Positions 1 through 13,177 are shown, counted from the stretch's first letter. The stretch is DNA of 64,000 nt from Anthoceros angustus (GCA_010909165.1 MU008211.1:186001-250000); one strand, 5' to 3'. Translations and numbers: made by a program. Notes: generated from the letters alone by a model not told the origin.

Positions 1-117
1 CCGGAAGTCCAAGATGAACATGAGGTTAGAAGCAAGTCCATCCCACCGCGCCTAAGCGCAGGAGGGGCGTTCAAAGGGATAAAGAACAAGCGAAGGATTG
101 CCAAAAAATTGCGGTCT

Positions 118-1390
118 GGATGTCGAGGTTGACAATGATCGACATGCGTAAGAACTCGAACATGAGCATGATCTAAACCGATTCGAACAAGAATTAGTGC
201 TGAATATGCTAGAAGCCCAAGATGAAGATGAGGTTATCCGCCTCAGTCGATGATCATGTTGCTCGGAACCGGTTGGTTTGACCAATATGTTGCCAAAATT
301 AGATCTGCACGATCTCTAGGGCGCAGAGAGCAAATAGAGGCAATGAATCGGCGAGTCCACATGGAGCTGCCGCATGTCCCAAAGCGCCAAAAATGCGGAC
401 AGGATGCAAGGACGGAGCACCCGTTGGCGTCAAAGCTTCTCCGTTTATGATCTTGTATTGTGTAGCGGTCGGGGTTTAATTCTTATGGAGTCGCCATGGG
501 TGGGGAAAGTCGTCTTGTTGAGACTAACCTAGTGATTATAAAACATGTATTTGAGTGTCTAAAGGTACTAAACCCCGGATAGCCACCATGTTTTAGGGTC
601 TAGACTATCCTTTTCTTTTGTTTCAATAAATCAAAAACTTTTAGTTTAATTCAATGCATCTCCAAGATTCGTCTAAAAGCGGTATGAAACCACTACCCAT
701 CATTCTCCTCCTCCTCCCTCCATGCCGAGCCAACCAGCCGAAACAAACTGGATGATGTCGAGGTTGACAATGATCGACATGCGTAAGAACTCGAACATGA
801 GCATGATCTAAACCGATTGAACAAGAATTAGTGCTGAATATGCTAGAAGCCCAAGATGAAGATGAGGTTATCCGCCTCGGTCGATGATCATGTTGCTCGG
901 AACCGGTTGGTTTGACCAATATGTTGCCAAAATTAGATGCACACGATCTCTAGGCGCAGAGAGCAAATAGAGGCAATGAATCGGCGAGTCCACATGGAGC
1001 TGCCGCATGTCCCAAAGCGCCAAAAATGACGATGCAAGGACGGAGCACCCGTTGGCGTCCAAAGCTTCTCCCGTTTATGATCTTGTATTGTGTAGCGGTC
1101 AAGGTTTAATTCTTATGGAGTCGCCATGGCTGGAAAGTCGTCTTGTTGAGACTAACCTAGTGATTATAAAACATGTATTTGAGTGTCTAAAGGTACTAAA
1201 CCCCGGGATAGCCACCATGTTTTAGGGTCTAGACTATCCTTTTCTTTTGTTTCAATAAATCAAAAACTTTTAGTTTAATTCAATGCATCTCCAAGATTAG
1301 GTCTAAAAGCGGTATGAAACCACTACCCATCATTCTCCTCCTCCTCCCTCCATGCCGAGCCAACCAGAAAAACAAACGATGATGAGCACG
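118..1390. repeat. Direct tandem duplication, unit about 635 bp
   Basis: The sequence from 'gatgtcgaggttgacaatg' near 118 restarts near 753 and runs on through the same landmarks ('gaacaagaattagtgctg', 'ggaaccggttggtttgacc', 'tttcaataaatcaaaaac') in both units. The units differ mainly by 1-6 base indels. The junction at about 750 shares only a few bases ('gatg') with both parental ends. The other copy of block Y (31,060-32,727) has a single unit, so the duplication is local to this copy. Confidence 0.8.
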
Positions 1391-2271
1391 CCCCTCAAAA
1401 CATGGTTCAGGTAGTCCACACCATCAAATGAGGTTTTTCAACCTGCGCTTCAACCACACTACTCCATTCTTGCGGCAAGGCGGCAGATCGCACCTTGCAA
1501 ATTAGCTCACCATCAGCCACACGCCTGCCGAGCAATCCAAACAATACACGTCTTTCACACATTGATATGATCATGAGCTCATAATTGGGTTGTGAGTTGC
1601 AGCTTCCAATCCTCATAGCCCTCGCTGCGCTCCAAGCTGATGCGCGCCTTGTCACTATGCAGGCATGGGCAACTACACTCGTGAATGAGATGCCTCCTAT
1701 TGCTGGGTGTTCCCACTCCCTTGGTTTGAAAGATACCACGCTTGTGGCTTAGGTAATTTTACGCTCCTTCAATAGGATAAATGAAGTATCAAGGTAGGTG
1801 AGCTTAACCCGTAACGCCGATCGCGAAGAGTGGTGTCGTCCATTTCTAATGAGATTTCGTTTTACTCAACTTCATATTTGTTGATATTATCATGTATTTC
1901 ATAAATGAGGACCATGACAATTACCAGCACCCATTCCTCTATCCGTTGATGTGCACATTACCGGTTTCCACATCTTCTTCCATATGGAACGTTGTATGAG
2001 TTAACGGTGCACCCGTTCCTTGGATTTCTCCTCCATTGGTTCACTATCAAGGCTAGCACTATATGCGTATCGCGGATCCGGACTTGTCCAAGATCAATGG
2101 GGCAAACAAGCTCGCGTTTGGCTTTTCAAGCTTTTATTAGATCTAGACATGGAGGCCAACTTGTACCGGATCAACTACTTATCACAATTATGAAAGCGAG
2201 GAGGAAGGAAGGATTGTTCCTTGGTCCTCAAAATTCCATACCTCATAATTGAAGGAAACTCAAGGATCGTT

Positions 2272-2450
2272 CGTGGTCCTCAAAATTCCATACCTCATAA
2301 TTGAAGGAAACTCAAGGATCGTTCCTTGGTCCTCGAAATACCCAATAGTGTAGCTCGACTATAGATGTCCCTCGAGATACCCAATAGTGTAGCTCGACTA
2401 CATATGTCCTCGAAATACCCAATAATGTAGCTCGACTATATATGTACTTC
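2272..2450. repeat. Short direct repeats inside the LTR block
   Basis: Two kinds of short repeat lie side by side: about 55 bp beginning 'ggtcctcaaaattccatacc' appears twice in a row (from about 2,220), and about 38 bp centred on 'acccaatagtgtagctcgac' appears three times. The same array is present in the second copy of the block around 32,450-32,655, so it predates the block duplication. Nothing indicates a function; LTRs often carry such short arrays. Confidence 0.6.
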
Positions 2451-2654
2451 TTCGCCACTTCCACCTTCCAATTCACTTTTAGTTCCTCGGTCCTAAACCC
2501 TTATGTCAGGTCATAGGCGCTCGAGATTGCAGATTGATAAAAGTAAAAGTACACTCACTCCACGCAAGAGCTGTTGAAATTGCTAATGAACCACAACTCG
2601 CGTTGTCCGAATTGGTTCCCGTAAACCAAGCTAGTGAAAACCCCGGGGCTTCCG

Positions 2655-3945
2655 AGATCCTCCCACTCTAGCGGCCACACTTATCCCACTGTCGCTTCGT
2701 ACATTGGGTTTCGTCCCATGAGACTTGTGTGAAAGTTCGAGGCCTTGCGATGGTCGATCGCTACCTGCAGAGACACAACTTCTCAGCCTTCTAAACGAGC
2801 AAGGCGCCCTCTACTCACCCTCTTACAGTGCACTTGCAGCTTGCTCGAAAACTACCAATCCTCGACCTACAGACACACACAATTGCGGTCTTGCGTTAGC
2901 GGCGAGCCTATCACGGCGCCCAGGACCCCTGATCCACACCGCAATTTCGTCCCTACTTCTAAGACCACTCTTCTCCACTCGGGGCTCTTTTTACTTGCAG
3001 TTGGGATTCGTCCCTTAGGCTCTGTGGCCTTCCACTAACACCTACACTCTAATCCTCTACTCATCTCCTCATCCTCTTCCTCCTATTCTAACCTCGATTC
3101 GGGCTTCTTGACTCGCCCCTTACGGCTGGGCAGGTCGGCCTCCACCGGCAAGTTCTTCCTTGGGCGGTTGCTATGAGTTTGACACCACGGCGAGAACCTC
3201 GAGTCTTTCCTGGGTCTACCCTCAAGCCGAGTTCACAGGCATTGCCACACACCCAAAGCAAAGCAATTTCACAGCAACCATTCACAAGGGCAACTCGTTT
3301 AGGCACTTGCAGAGCAAGTCCTCCACCAACACTCACCATGACTTCCTCTCTACGGACTGCGTTGGCTCACGGCCCGGCGAAATTCCTCTGTAATGGCAAA
3401 GGACTCGATGAGGTGGGCGCAAGACATGATACTTTACTTTGTGAAATCCTCCTCCTCTTATAGGAGGCCTTCCACATACAACCTCCCTTAGGTGACCCTC
3501 TGCGGTCACCTTTTCCAATATTCTATTATTTCCTACACTTGACATTTAATGCACGGCACCTAAGTCTATGCGATTGGTAAATTCTATTCTAGCAACTTCA
3601 CCTAAGATCATCCTTAAGGATGTCACCACTCACCTATCCTTCTATTCCTCTAGCATTTATGGTCTTTGACCATATCTAGTCTTCACCTCTTGGGTAGGGC
3701 AGCGTTGTGGATTGGCTCCCTCGCCCTCCTTTTGCTCTTGCCCTTCCCAGCCTTTGTCATCTTCCTAATGTGGGCAAGTACAATCTTGCCCTTCCTCCAT
3801 CTCACCAGGCGCCCAATTCCTCTGGTCCTCCGGCAATCGCGCCCCTCCGCCTTCGCCTTTTCCTTGCTTTTCGTGGTAGTCAGCGGACTAGGGGTGTGAC
3901 TACCTACCATGGTAGTCCGATCCTTCTCCTTCTTCCTTCTTCCTT
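2655..3945. repeat. LTR-derived repeat block X, copy 1
   Basis: This block recurs at 29,777-31,060, where it begins 16 bp inside an LTR that directly follows a tRNA-Asp-type primer-binding site. Landmarks shared by both copies are 'cactctagcggccac', 'cctgatccacaccgcaat', 'tggtctttgaccatatctag' and the palindromic 'ctaccatggtag'. In copy 2 block X runs into block Y; here block Y lies before it, separated by 2,517-2,654, so the arrangement has been rearranged. No coding sequence is supported. Confidence 0.65.
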
Positions 3946-5920
3946 CCTCCGGCCATGTCTTGGGTGGACATCTTGGTGATATCCTACTTCTTGGGCCTTT
4001 TTGCATCAACTCTTCTCTCCACAGCCTGGCTCTTTATCGGGGTGAGGGGGTTCCTCCTCCCCCTCCCAGGTGGACCCCGTCCTTAGTCTCCGGTGGGGTT
4101 GTCTCCCCCACCTCCTCTCTCCCGGGGGTATGTCTTTCACGGCTCCTTCTCCGGCTCCGGCGGCTCCAAGCCCCAGCGTGCACTTCCCCGTGATCAGCGG
4201 ACTACGGTGTGTTGTCTGCGGTAGTCTGGCGGACTACGGTAGGGTCACCCGTGGTAGGTGACCCCGAGGCTGTCCCCTCCTTGCTCTCACGCCATCTTCG
4301 CTCCACGGCGTCTCTTCTCACCGACTCCTCAGTTCCTCGAGTCCATTTTTGATGGCCTCATCAAAATCGAGGCCCTGGCTTACTGTTGCGGCTCCTTCTG
4401 TCATCATCATGAGGACCCAATGTCCTCCTCTTGGCCAAGTAAGACTTCATTGTTGGCCTTCAAAATCTGTTGTGGAGGTGAGCCCCAAGCTGTAATGCAT
4501 TTGGAGATCATCAATCTCAGTGGGCCACTCTCCATCCTCACACCTACCCTTGTAGGCATCTCTTGTGGTCAATTCTCCCACCTTCACATGGAGGTTACAT
4601 TCTCCTCCTCCTCACTTCCTTTGGTTGGCCAATTTTGCACGAAGGGCATAATGCCAAAATCGCCTCTTCCTCACCACCAAGATCCTGCACCACCTTCTTG
4701 TGCTCCTCCTCTGGGACCTCCTTTGTTCCAGGTCACATTTGCTTGGCAAGCCCTTCCTTCCGCTTGCCAAGCACCCTTTCCGCTCTCCTTGCTCTGGTCT
4801 TGTGCTCCGCTCGCCTCTTCCATCCTTCAATTCTCTTCCATGTCCGGATTTTGATGGCTTGAGTAGCCATCACTGCTCATGTCGTCCACTTGAGTGCTAC
4901 CTTCTCCTTCCTAGAGCCTCCCTTGCCCTTCCTCTTGCTCTAATTGGGCAAAATGCTCCTCGCCTTTTTGCCTCCAATCCTTTGGGTTGTGAATGGCTCT
5001 TCTTGTGACAACCTTCCTCGGGACCTTCTCCGTGATCCACAAGGTGTTGGAGCTCTCTGACCAGCGGCTGCCTTTTCATCGGACTCCATGGCTTCCAACT
5101 TGGTCCTGCCTTCCTCCGGCCATGTCTTGGGCTTTCACTTCCTCTTGGCATGCCCACAAGGAGGCTGCTGGTCCTAGCCCCTTCAAATCCACATGGTGAG
5201 TGCTTCACAAGCACTCTCCTCTTGGAACCTCCTTTGTTCTTGAAATCTCCAGCTCCTTGCTCACGGGGCCATCACGGCGTGGCCAGGTCCCTCACGTCGC
5301 TCCATCCGCTCTCCTCCTCCAGCGCGGAGATGGTGGCCTCGGCGCCCCGCGGCGCTTTGCTTCTCTTCCCTTCCCTCCCGTGGCTGCTTTCTGGCGTGGG
5401 GTGCCCTCAGCGGTGGTGCTCCCCCTGATGTACCGCCTACCCTCTGGTGGTGGTGGCGCCTACGGTGATGCCCACCCTTGGGTGGCGCCTCCCCCACAGG
5501 TGTGTGCCTCTCTGTAGGCACAAGGAGATGGTGGGGACTCCCCACCCTTGGGGCTGTCACCCCTCCTGTGGTAGTCCTCCTCTCATAGACTACCATTCGG
5601 CCTTCCTCGGCGGTTCTCCTCTCCTCTTTTCTTGCTCTGTGGGGAAAAGATTCCCACTCGGCAACCTTGTTGCCTCACATCCTCCCTTGCTTCTAGCATG
5701 CTTGTGGAGTCGACCTCCCATCTTCCTCAATGCAAAGGCAAGGCCTTTCCAAGCTTGGCTGGAGATGGATTATCTCAAAGGATGCCATGCATCTTCAACT
5801 CCTTGCTTGTGAGAAGTCCTCGGTTTCCCACAAATGCACCAAATAGGTGCTAAGGTAGCGAGGGCCTTGGCCTTCCTCATCCACAATTTGGCTTGAGGAG
5901 CTTCTCGGTGGTGGATGTAG
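3946..5920. other. Pyrimidine-rich sequence without a recognisable gene
   Basis: The plus strand is rich in C and T ('cctcctcc', 'ttccttct') with recurring short words such as 'ggcggactacggtag' near 4,230 and 'gcttctcggtggtggatg' near 5,906, which also occur in neighbouring LTR blocks. The ORFs are proline, serine and leucine rich with no domain I recognise, and both strands are open in several frames, as expected from composition alone. I read it as decayed LTR or leader sequence. Confidence 0.4.
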
Positions 5921-8739
5921 GCCTCATACATGATGGTCCCCAATCGGCTTGGCTCCCATGGAAATCTTCCACAAAATTGGAGGAAGTTGGTCTTTGAAAT
6001 AAAGTCGTTGGTAATTTACCAACACAATCTTTGCGAAGAGCCTCCACTTGACTCCTTGATGCTCTCTTCCAGCCATTCTTGGCGTGGGCCTTCCTCCTCC
6101 ATCCATCATGTCAGGAACTCTGCGGAATGTCGGAGATGTCCTCTTCCCTCCATTGACCTTTCGAGAGAGCAATTCGAGCTCTCTTCCTCCGGTCTCCCAT
6201 ACACATCGAATGCTCCTTCGGTCCAAGCGAGGATCCGTTCGAGCATTCCTTTTTGCGGCGGGGCTGCCTCATTGATGGAGGTTGATGTAACACTCCTCAA
6301 TCAATTCCAAATTGGTGTAGGCCCATTGGCGGCCATACACCCATCAGTGGATGTTCTCCTCCCTTGCTGCAGAAATCAACTAAATCACGGGGTTGAGCTG
6401 CCACAAAACACGTGAATTGGGGCATTACAAGCTCACCCCTGCCTACTGCTGCCGCCTTCTTTCCTTTCCTCCTCGAGGAAGCCCTTGCGGTGGCTCCTTC
6501 CCCTTTCGAGGCATGGCACCTTCCTTACTTCAAGGAATTACTTCCAATTCAAGCGTTGTGTGCTCCAACTTCACTCCCAACACTCCTTCCTTGTCACTGG
6601 GCAACACCCACACGAGGCAATCGTTAGCCACAGTCGCCTTCCTCCGCCTTCCTCCTCGAGGCATGGCACCTTCCTTCTCCTTCCTCACCGCCTTCACGCC
6701 TTGCTCCCCAGCTCCTCTCCTCTTCTCCTCCTTCTTGGCGTGCTTCTCACTTCGCGGCGCTTGTCGGCTTCGGATGTCTTCCTCCCGCTCCTTCGCTCGC
6801 GCTCTTCTCCTTCTCGGTGGTGGATGTAGGCCTCATACATGATGGTCCCCAATCGGCTTGGCTCCCATGAAATCTTCCACAAAATTGGAGGAAGTTGGTC
6901 TTTGAAATAAAGTCGTTGGTAATTTACCAACACAATCTTTGAAGAGCCTCCACTTGACTCCTTGATGCTCTCTTCCAGCCATTCTTGGCGTGGGCCTTCA
7001 CTCCTCCATCCATCATGTCAGGAACTCTGCGGAATGTCGGGGTCCTCTTCCCTCCATTCGACCTTTCGAGAGAGCAATTCGAGCTCTTCCTCCGGTCTCC
7101 CGTCGAATGCTCCTTACGGTCCAAGCGAGGATCCGTTCGAGCATTCCTTCTCGTGCACTTCGATTGATGGAGGTTGATGAAGCACTCCTCAATCAATTCC
7201 AAATTAATGTAGGCCCATTGGCGGCCATACACCCATCCCAATTGGATGTTATCCTCCTCCCTTGCTGCAGAAATCAACTAAATCACGGGGTTGAGCTGCC
7301 ACAAAACACGTGAATTGGGGCATTACAAGCTCACCCCTGCCTACTGCTGCCGCCTTCTTTCCTTCCTCCTCGAGGAAGCCCTTGCGGTGGCTCCTTCCCT
7401 TGCCTTTCCTCGAGGCATGGCACCTTCCTTACTTCAAGGAATTACTTCCAATTCAAGCGTTGTGTGCTCCAACTTCACTCCTCCATCCATCATGTCGAGG
7501 AACTCTGCGGAATGTCGGAGAGGTCCTCTTCCCTCCATTGACCTTTCGAGGGAGCAATTCAGCTCTCTTCCTCCGGTCTCCCATACACATCGAATGCTCC
7601 TTACGGTCCAGCGAGGATCCGTTCGAGCATTCCTTAGCGGCTTCCGATTGATGGAGGTTGATGTAACACTCCTCAATCAATTCCAAATTGGTGTAGGCCC
7701 ATTGGCCATACACCCATCCCAATTGGATGTTATCCTCCTCCGCCTTTTGAAAATCAACCAAATCACGGGGTTGAGCTGCCAAAAAAAAGTGAATTGGGGC
7801 ATCGCTCACCTCCCGGCGGCCTGCTGCCGCCTTCTTTCCTTCCTCCTCGAGGAAGCCCTTGGCGGCTCCTTCCCTTGCCTTTCCCAGGCATGGCACCTTT
7901 CCAAAGAATTACTTCCAATTCAAGCGTTGTGTGCTCCAACTTCACTCAACACTCCTTCCTTGTCACTGGGCAACACCCACACGAGGCAATCGTTAGCCAC
8001 AGTCGCCTTCCTTCTCCTTCCTCCTCGAGGCATGGCACCTTCCTTCTCCTTCCTCACCCGCCTTCACGCCTTGCTCCCCAGCTCCTCTCCTTCTCCTTCC
8101 TTCTCCTTCTTGGCGTGCTTCTCACTTCGCGGCGCTTGTCGGCTTCGGATGTCTTCCTCCCGCTCCTTCGCTCGCGCTCCTTCTCCTTCTCGGTGGTCTT
8201 CCTCTTCGATGGCGGCGGCTGATGGCGATGGCGGCTCCTTCCCTTGCCTTTCCTCCTCGAGGCATGGCACCTTCCTTCTCCAAAGGAAGGAATTACTTCC
8301 AATTCAAGCGTTGTGTGCTCCAAAGCTTCACTCAACACTCCTTCCTTGTCCTGGCAACACCCCCCGAGGCACAAGCACGTTAGCCCCGGTTGAATCTCCG
8401 GCCGCAATTTCCTTCGCGATTTCTCCTCCGTGGCAAGGCGCGTCGTGGAGCTCCTTCCGCCACCTTCACTCTTCACGCCTTGTGCCACGCTCAGCTCCTC
8501 CTCGCCTCTCCTTCTCCTCCTCGCGAGGAAGCCCTTGGCGGCTCCTTCCTCGCTCGTCGATGTCTTCTCCTCCTCGCCACGCCTTCTAGGGTTCCTTCTC
8601 CTTCCTTGCCTCTTCTGGGCGCTGATGATGGCCCTTCTCCTCCTTTCCTTCTCCTTGTTTCTCCGGCTCGGTCTCGCGAAGTGAAGTTGGCTCGATTCGA
8701 AGGAGTTGGCGCTGCCCTTGCCTCTTTTGGATGCACCAC

Positions 8740-8900
8740 CGGAGCAACCCTAGATTGGTTCATCCTAAATTCCTAAATCTAATTACCTATTTTCCTATCC
8801 ATCCTAATTATCCTTCTAATTAATCTATATATTTATTCCCTATTGGTGAGCATATATAGTGGATATCCCCCTTATTCTAATTTCCTTTTTGGCGAGATTT
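8740..8900. promoter_or_regulatory. AT-rich LTR promoter-like segment with TATA box
   Basis: An AT-rich stretch with 'gagcatatatagtgg' lies inside the family B LTR; read on the minus strand, the direction of the element, it gives 'ctatatatgc', a TATA-like box. The same arrangement recurs at 10,700-10,760 and, diverged, at 55,195-55,220. Conservation in three copies separated by indel-rich sequence suggests this was the U3 core promoter. No transcription start can be seen directly. Confidence 0.45.
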
Positions 8901-9189
8901 GGACCTAGTATGTACGCGACTTACCGATGATACTTCCTTCACCTAGGCGTGGTGTGGCGACCTACGGTGAGTCGACCTACCAACCTTTCGTGCCCTCCAC
9001 CTAAATGGGGTCGTTTTGACCCGTTCTTCTTCACGGATATCCTCTTTGCCTTCCTAACAATATCCTACAACTCCGACTTCAAGATTCTCGGAAAATTTCT
9101 TGGCATGCTCCTCTTCAATCGTTCTAGCCAAAAAAATCAAACTTGTTGTCTTGGCTCTTTTGGGTGGTTGCCCAAACTTTTCGTTCACA

Positions 9190-9650
9190 TACTCCCCACC
9201 TCACTGTTTGCGTCCTCGCAAACAATACTCGGGTTGAAGGTACTTCTTGACCTTCCACCCATTCCTCTGGTTGGCAACAATTGCCAGTTGCGGATCCATT
9301 CTCGTATCTGCTACCTCGTAGGTCCCATCCATCTCAATCTAAGCTTCCACAGGAAAGTCTAGGTACCTATCATATAGAAGAACCAAATCCCGTCCACGAT
9401 AGTCTCTTGCTTCCTCAACTTCCCATCATGCATCTTTTACGAGTTCACAGAATCCAGTTTCTTCTAAAGCATCCTCCCTCGTTCCTCTGCTCTATGAGCT
9501 TCTAGTCTAGCTACACTATCCTCTGATCATCGTTCATCCTCCATGATCCTGTAGGTAGGTACTTCAAATTCCACGGGCATCACGGAGACATGCCATATGT
9601 TAGATAATAAGGGGTCTTCTTGGTGGTTACCTTCTCCATGCGGTCTGTAG
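9190..9650 (-). pseudogene. Gypsy pol 3' end (integrase C-terminus), fragment 1
   Basis: Read on the minus strand, this fragment gives the end of a Ty3/gypsy integrase: a stretch around 'TTKKTPYYLTYGMSP' typical of the region after the integrase core (9,590-9,640), then a basic tail around 'GWKVKKYLQP' that resembles the C-terminal DNA-binding end of gypsy integrases, then the polypurine tract and LTR. Two fuller copies follow at 11,058-11,520 and 12,902-13,474. All three differ by indels, so no copy is open through its length. Confidence 0.65.
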
Positions 9651-11675
9651 GCCCACAATCTTTGAAGAGCCTCCACTTGACTCCTTGATGCTCTCGGTCT
9701 TCCAGCCATTCTTGGCGTGGGCCTTCACTCCTCCATCCATCATGTCGAGGAACTCTGCGGAATGTCGGAGAGGCGTCCTCTTCCCTCCATTCGACCTTTC
9801 GAGGGAGCAATTCAGCTCTCTTCCTCGGTCTCCCATACACACAGCCGAATGCTCCGGTCCAGCGAGGATCCGTTCGAGCATTCCTTTTAGTGGCGGGGCC
9901 TCGATTGATGGAGGTTGATGAACACTCCTCAATCAATTCCAAATTGGTGTAGGCCCATTGGCGGCCATACACCCATCGGATGTTATCCTCCTCGCCTTTT
10001 GAAAATCAACCAAATCACGGGGTTGAGCTGCAAAACAGTGAATTGGGGCATTACAAGCTCACCCCACAGCGCGCCTCTGCTGCCTTCTTTCCTTCCTCCT
10101 CGCGAGGAAGCCCTTGGCGGCTCCTTCCCTTGCCTTTCCTCGAGGCATGGCACCTTCCTTCCAAGAGAATTACTTCCAATTCAAGCGTTGTGTGCTCCAA
10201 AGCTTCACTCAACACTCCTTCCTTGTCTAGCAACACAGCCCACGTTAGCCACAGTGCCTCCTGAATTTCCTTGATTTCTCTCAGGGCCGCCGGTGTGCGA
10301 GCTCCTTCCTTCTCCTTCTCCTTCTCCTTCTCCTTCCTTCTCCTCCTCGAGGAGAGCAATTCAGCTCTCTTCCAGCCATTCTTGGCGTGCTTCTCACTTG
10401 CGCGCTCCCTTGCTCTTCTTCCTCCGGTCTCCCATACACATCGAATGCTCCTCTTCTTCATGCGCGTCTTCCTCTTCTCCGGCGGCGGCGGCGATGGCGA
10501 TGGCGCTCTTCTCCTCCTTTCCTTCTCCTTCCTTCTCCTTCCTCCGGTCTCAGTGAGTTGGCTCTTCGAAGGAGTTGGCGCCAAAGCACTTTGCCTCTTT
10601 TGGATGCACACGGAGCCCAACCCTAGATTGGTTCATCATTCCAAAATCCTATTACCTATTTTCCTATCCTCTAATTAACCTTCTAATTAATCTATATATA
10701 TTTATTCCCTATTGGTGAGCATATATAGTGGATATCCCCTCTATTCTAATTTCCTTTTTTGAGATTGTCGATCGGTAGTCGCGACTTACCGCGTGATGCG
10801 CTTCCTTCTCGACCTACGTGGTGTGGCGACCTACGGTGATGCGACCTACCAACCTTTGTTGCCCTCACGCGCGCCTCGTCTGCGTCGTTTTGACCCGTTC
10901 TTCTTCTGGGATATCCTCTTTCTTCCTAACAATATCCTACAACTCCGACTTCAAGATTCTCGGAAAATTTCTTGGCATGCTCCTCTTCAATCGTTCTAGC
11001 CAAAAAAATCAAACTTGTTGTCTCTTTTGGGCTGGTTGCCCAAACTTTTCGTTCACATACTCCCCACCTCACTGTTTGCGTCCTCGCAAACAGCTCGGGT
11101 TGAAGGTACTTCTTGACCTTCCACCCATTCCTACTGGCAACAATTCGCCCAATACCGAGTTGCAGATCCATTCTCGTATCTGCTACCACCTCGTAGGTCC
11201 CATCCATCTCTAAGCTTCCTGGAAAGTCTAGGTATCGACTATCATATAGAAGAACCAAATCCCGTCCACGATAGTCTCTTGCTTCCTCAACCTCCCATCA
11301 TGCATCTTTTACGAGTTCTGAATCCGGCGTTTCTTCTAAAGCATCCTCCCTCGTTCCTCTGCTCTATGAAATTCTAGTCTAGCTACGACTATCCTCTCGG
11401 TCATCGTTCATCCTCCATGATCACAGTGGGTAGGTACTTCAAATTCCACGGGCATCACGGAGACATGCCATATGTTAGATAATAAGGGGTCTTCTTGGTG
11501 GTTACCTTCTCCATGATCTGTAAGCCCAGTCTTGAATGCAACTTAGCATCCCAATCATACATGTGTGTCACATTACCTTGGTGAGGATTGTGCCGGCAAC
11601 CCATTCGTCTTCTCCGTCAATCCATTGCCTTTGGGGTTGTAGAGTCGTCTTCGATGCGAATGTTGAAGTAGGTGG

Positions 11676-11997
11676 TTAGGGACTCAACGACGAGTTGAGG
11701 AAATGTGTCCCCGGTCGCTGACCAACTCTAAAGGACATCCGTACCTCGTTATGATGTTCTCGAATAAAAACTTTGCCACTGCGGTCGTCATCCTTCCGTT
11801 GCTTACTTCCACCATCTTGTACAATAATCCGTAGCCACCAAAATGTCTGCTTCCTTGTCCATTGCGTTGGTGGTTTGATTCTGATCGATTCCCCACTTCT
11901 CGAAGGTGCTAACGGTAAGATGTAGGTAAGAGGCCATTGTGTCGACAATGTAGGCCGCCCAACCCTCGACACGCATCACACCTCGGTGAACTCCCAC
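11676..11997 (-). pseudogene. Gypsy integrase core, copy 1
   Basis: Minus-strand frames give pieces of a retroviral-type integrase core: 'KWGID', 'ILVATDYCTRWW' (first catalytic Asp region), 'FLFENIITRYGCPLELVSDR' (second catalytic Asp in SDRG). The pieces lie in three different frames, so frameshifts have broken the enzyme. It would insert retroelement cDNA into the host genome. It is followed downstream by the integrase tail and an LTR, as expected in Ty3/gypsy gene order. Confidence 0.8.
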
Positions 11998-13177
11998 ATC
12001 CTTTTGCGCCGTAGCCCACGAAAAGCATTCAAAATCTTCTTAACGGTCACTGCGAATAGTGTCCACCTCTTACGCATGTAGTGCCTCTCGTGGCCAGTGA
12101 GCTTCTTCAACCTCGAGGCATCGATTTTATCGTCCGGACCTTGTTTACGGACACCGCCTCAAGCGTGGGCGAGGCTTTATGGAGAAAACAGCTCGCCTCC
12201 TGGACAACCATCGGGCATGATTCCATGCTCCGGAATTGCGTACCTCACCATTCAGCGGATATCTCGGGCATGAACGCCCCTCGCGTTCTAATCTCCTCCT
12301 TCCCGGGCGCACGTCGCCTCACCTAGCTCGTCCGTTAGTAGCCCCAAGTGGCGTGGATCTATCCAAATCCATGCCTTCTTGCTTCCTCGTTGCTTCCACC
12401 TCCTTCTCCTGCAGTTTCTTCTAAAGCATCCTCCTTCTGGGGACTTCCATTCTGCGGCTGCCTCGTGACGGCTTGCTCCCATTCACCTCTTGCCTTCCTG
12501 CATCCATGTCCTCTTGGGTGATTTCCCATGAATCCGCCTCCTTCTCCTGCAGTTTTCTTCAAACTTGTCATGGGATGCATCTCCTTCCTTTTGCCAACTC
12601 GTGGCCTCCACTTGCAGCCCTCTGCTCACCCTTGAGGCATTTCAGCCTCCTCCTCGCGCCCATCTGGCGCCTATCCTCTCTCGGTTCCAGTTGTCCTGCT
12701 GCGGCTTTTCACTGGCGCTCCCTTCTTGCTTGGCCTTCTTCTGGGATATCCTCTTGCCTTCCTAACAATATCCTACAACTCCGACTTCAAGATTCTCGGA
12801 AAATTTCTTGGCATGCTCCTCTTCAATCGTTCTAGCCAAAAAAAATCAAACTTGTTGTCTTGGCTCTTTTGGGCTGGTTGCCCAAACTTTTCGTTCCACA
12901 TACTCCCCACCTCACTGTTTGCGTCCTCGCAAACAACGAGTACTCGGGTTGAAGGTACTTCTTGACCTTCCACCCATTGACTACGGTGCAATTCGCCCTA
13001 CGAGTTGCAGATCCATTCTCGTATCTGCGACCACCTCGTAAGGTCCCATCCATCTTCAGCTTCCTGGAAAGTCTAGGTATCGACTATCATATAGAAGAAC
13101 CAAATCCCGTCCACGATAGTCTCTTGCTTCCTCAACCTCCCATCATGCATCTTTTACGAGTTCTGAATCCGTGTTTC

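Larger units (their letters stand above)
1..2516. repeat. LTR-derived repeat block Y, copy 1
   Basis: Non-coding sequence that recurs at 31,060-32,727 with the same order of landmarks, including the segment around 'gatgatcatg', the poly(A)-like 'tttcaataaatcaaaa' stretch and the short repeats around 'acccaatagtgtagctcgac' at 2,335-2,440. In the second copy it follows block X inside what appears to be a 5' LTR on the minus strand, so it is best read as the distal part of a large gypsy LTR. The short ORFs in it are not conserved between the copies because small indels shift every frame. Confidence 0.7.
5920..11057. repeat. Mosaic of gypsy LTR blocks (family B)
   Basis: The region is built from a few blocks used again and again. 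One block, with 'ggaactctgcggaatgtcgg' and 'aaatcacggggttgagctgc', appears near 6,030, 6,940, 7,480 and 9,655. A second, with 'ttacttccaattcaagcgtt', appears near 6,540, 7,440, 7,910, 8,290 and 10,170. A third is an AT-rich promoter-like block (8,750 and 10,630). Copies end at the LTR terminus 'cgttcaca' followed by the polypyrimidine 'tactccccacctc' at 9,190 and 11,058. A related copy lies at 54,290-55,553. The LTRs therefore belong to a minus-strand gypsy element. Block switches often fall on short shared words. Confidence 0.75.

Noticed and set aside
2220-2450. CRISPR-like short repeats
   Set aside because: Only two or three units, with spacers similar to each other, inside an LTR of a eukaryote.
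7291-8589. 432-codon plus-strand ORF
   Set aside because: It crosses several LTR block junctions, is Ser/Pro/Leu-rich from CT-rich DNA and has no counterpart in sister copies.
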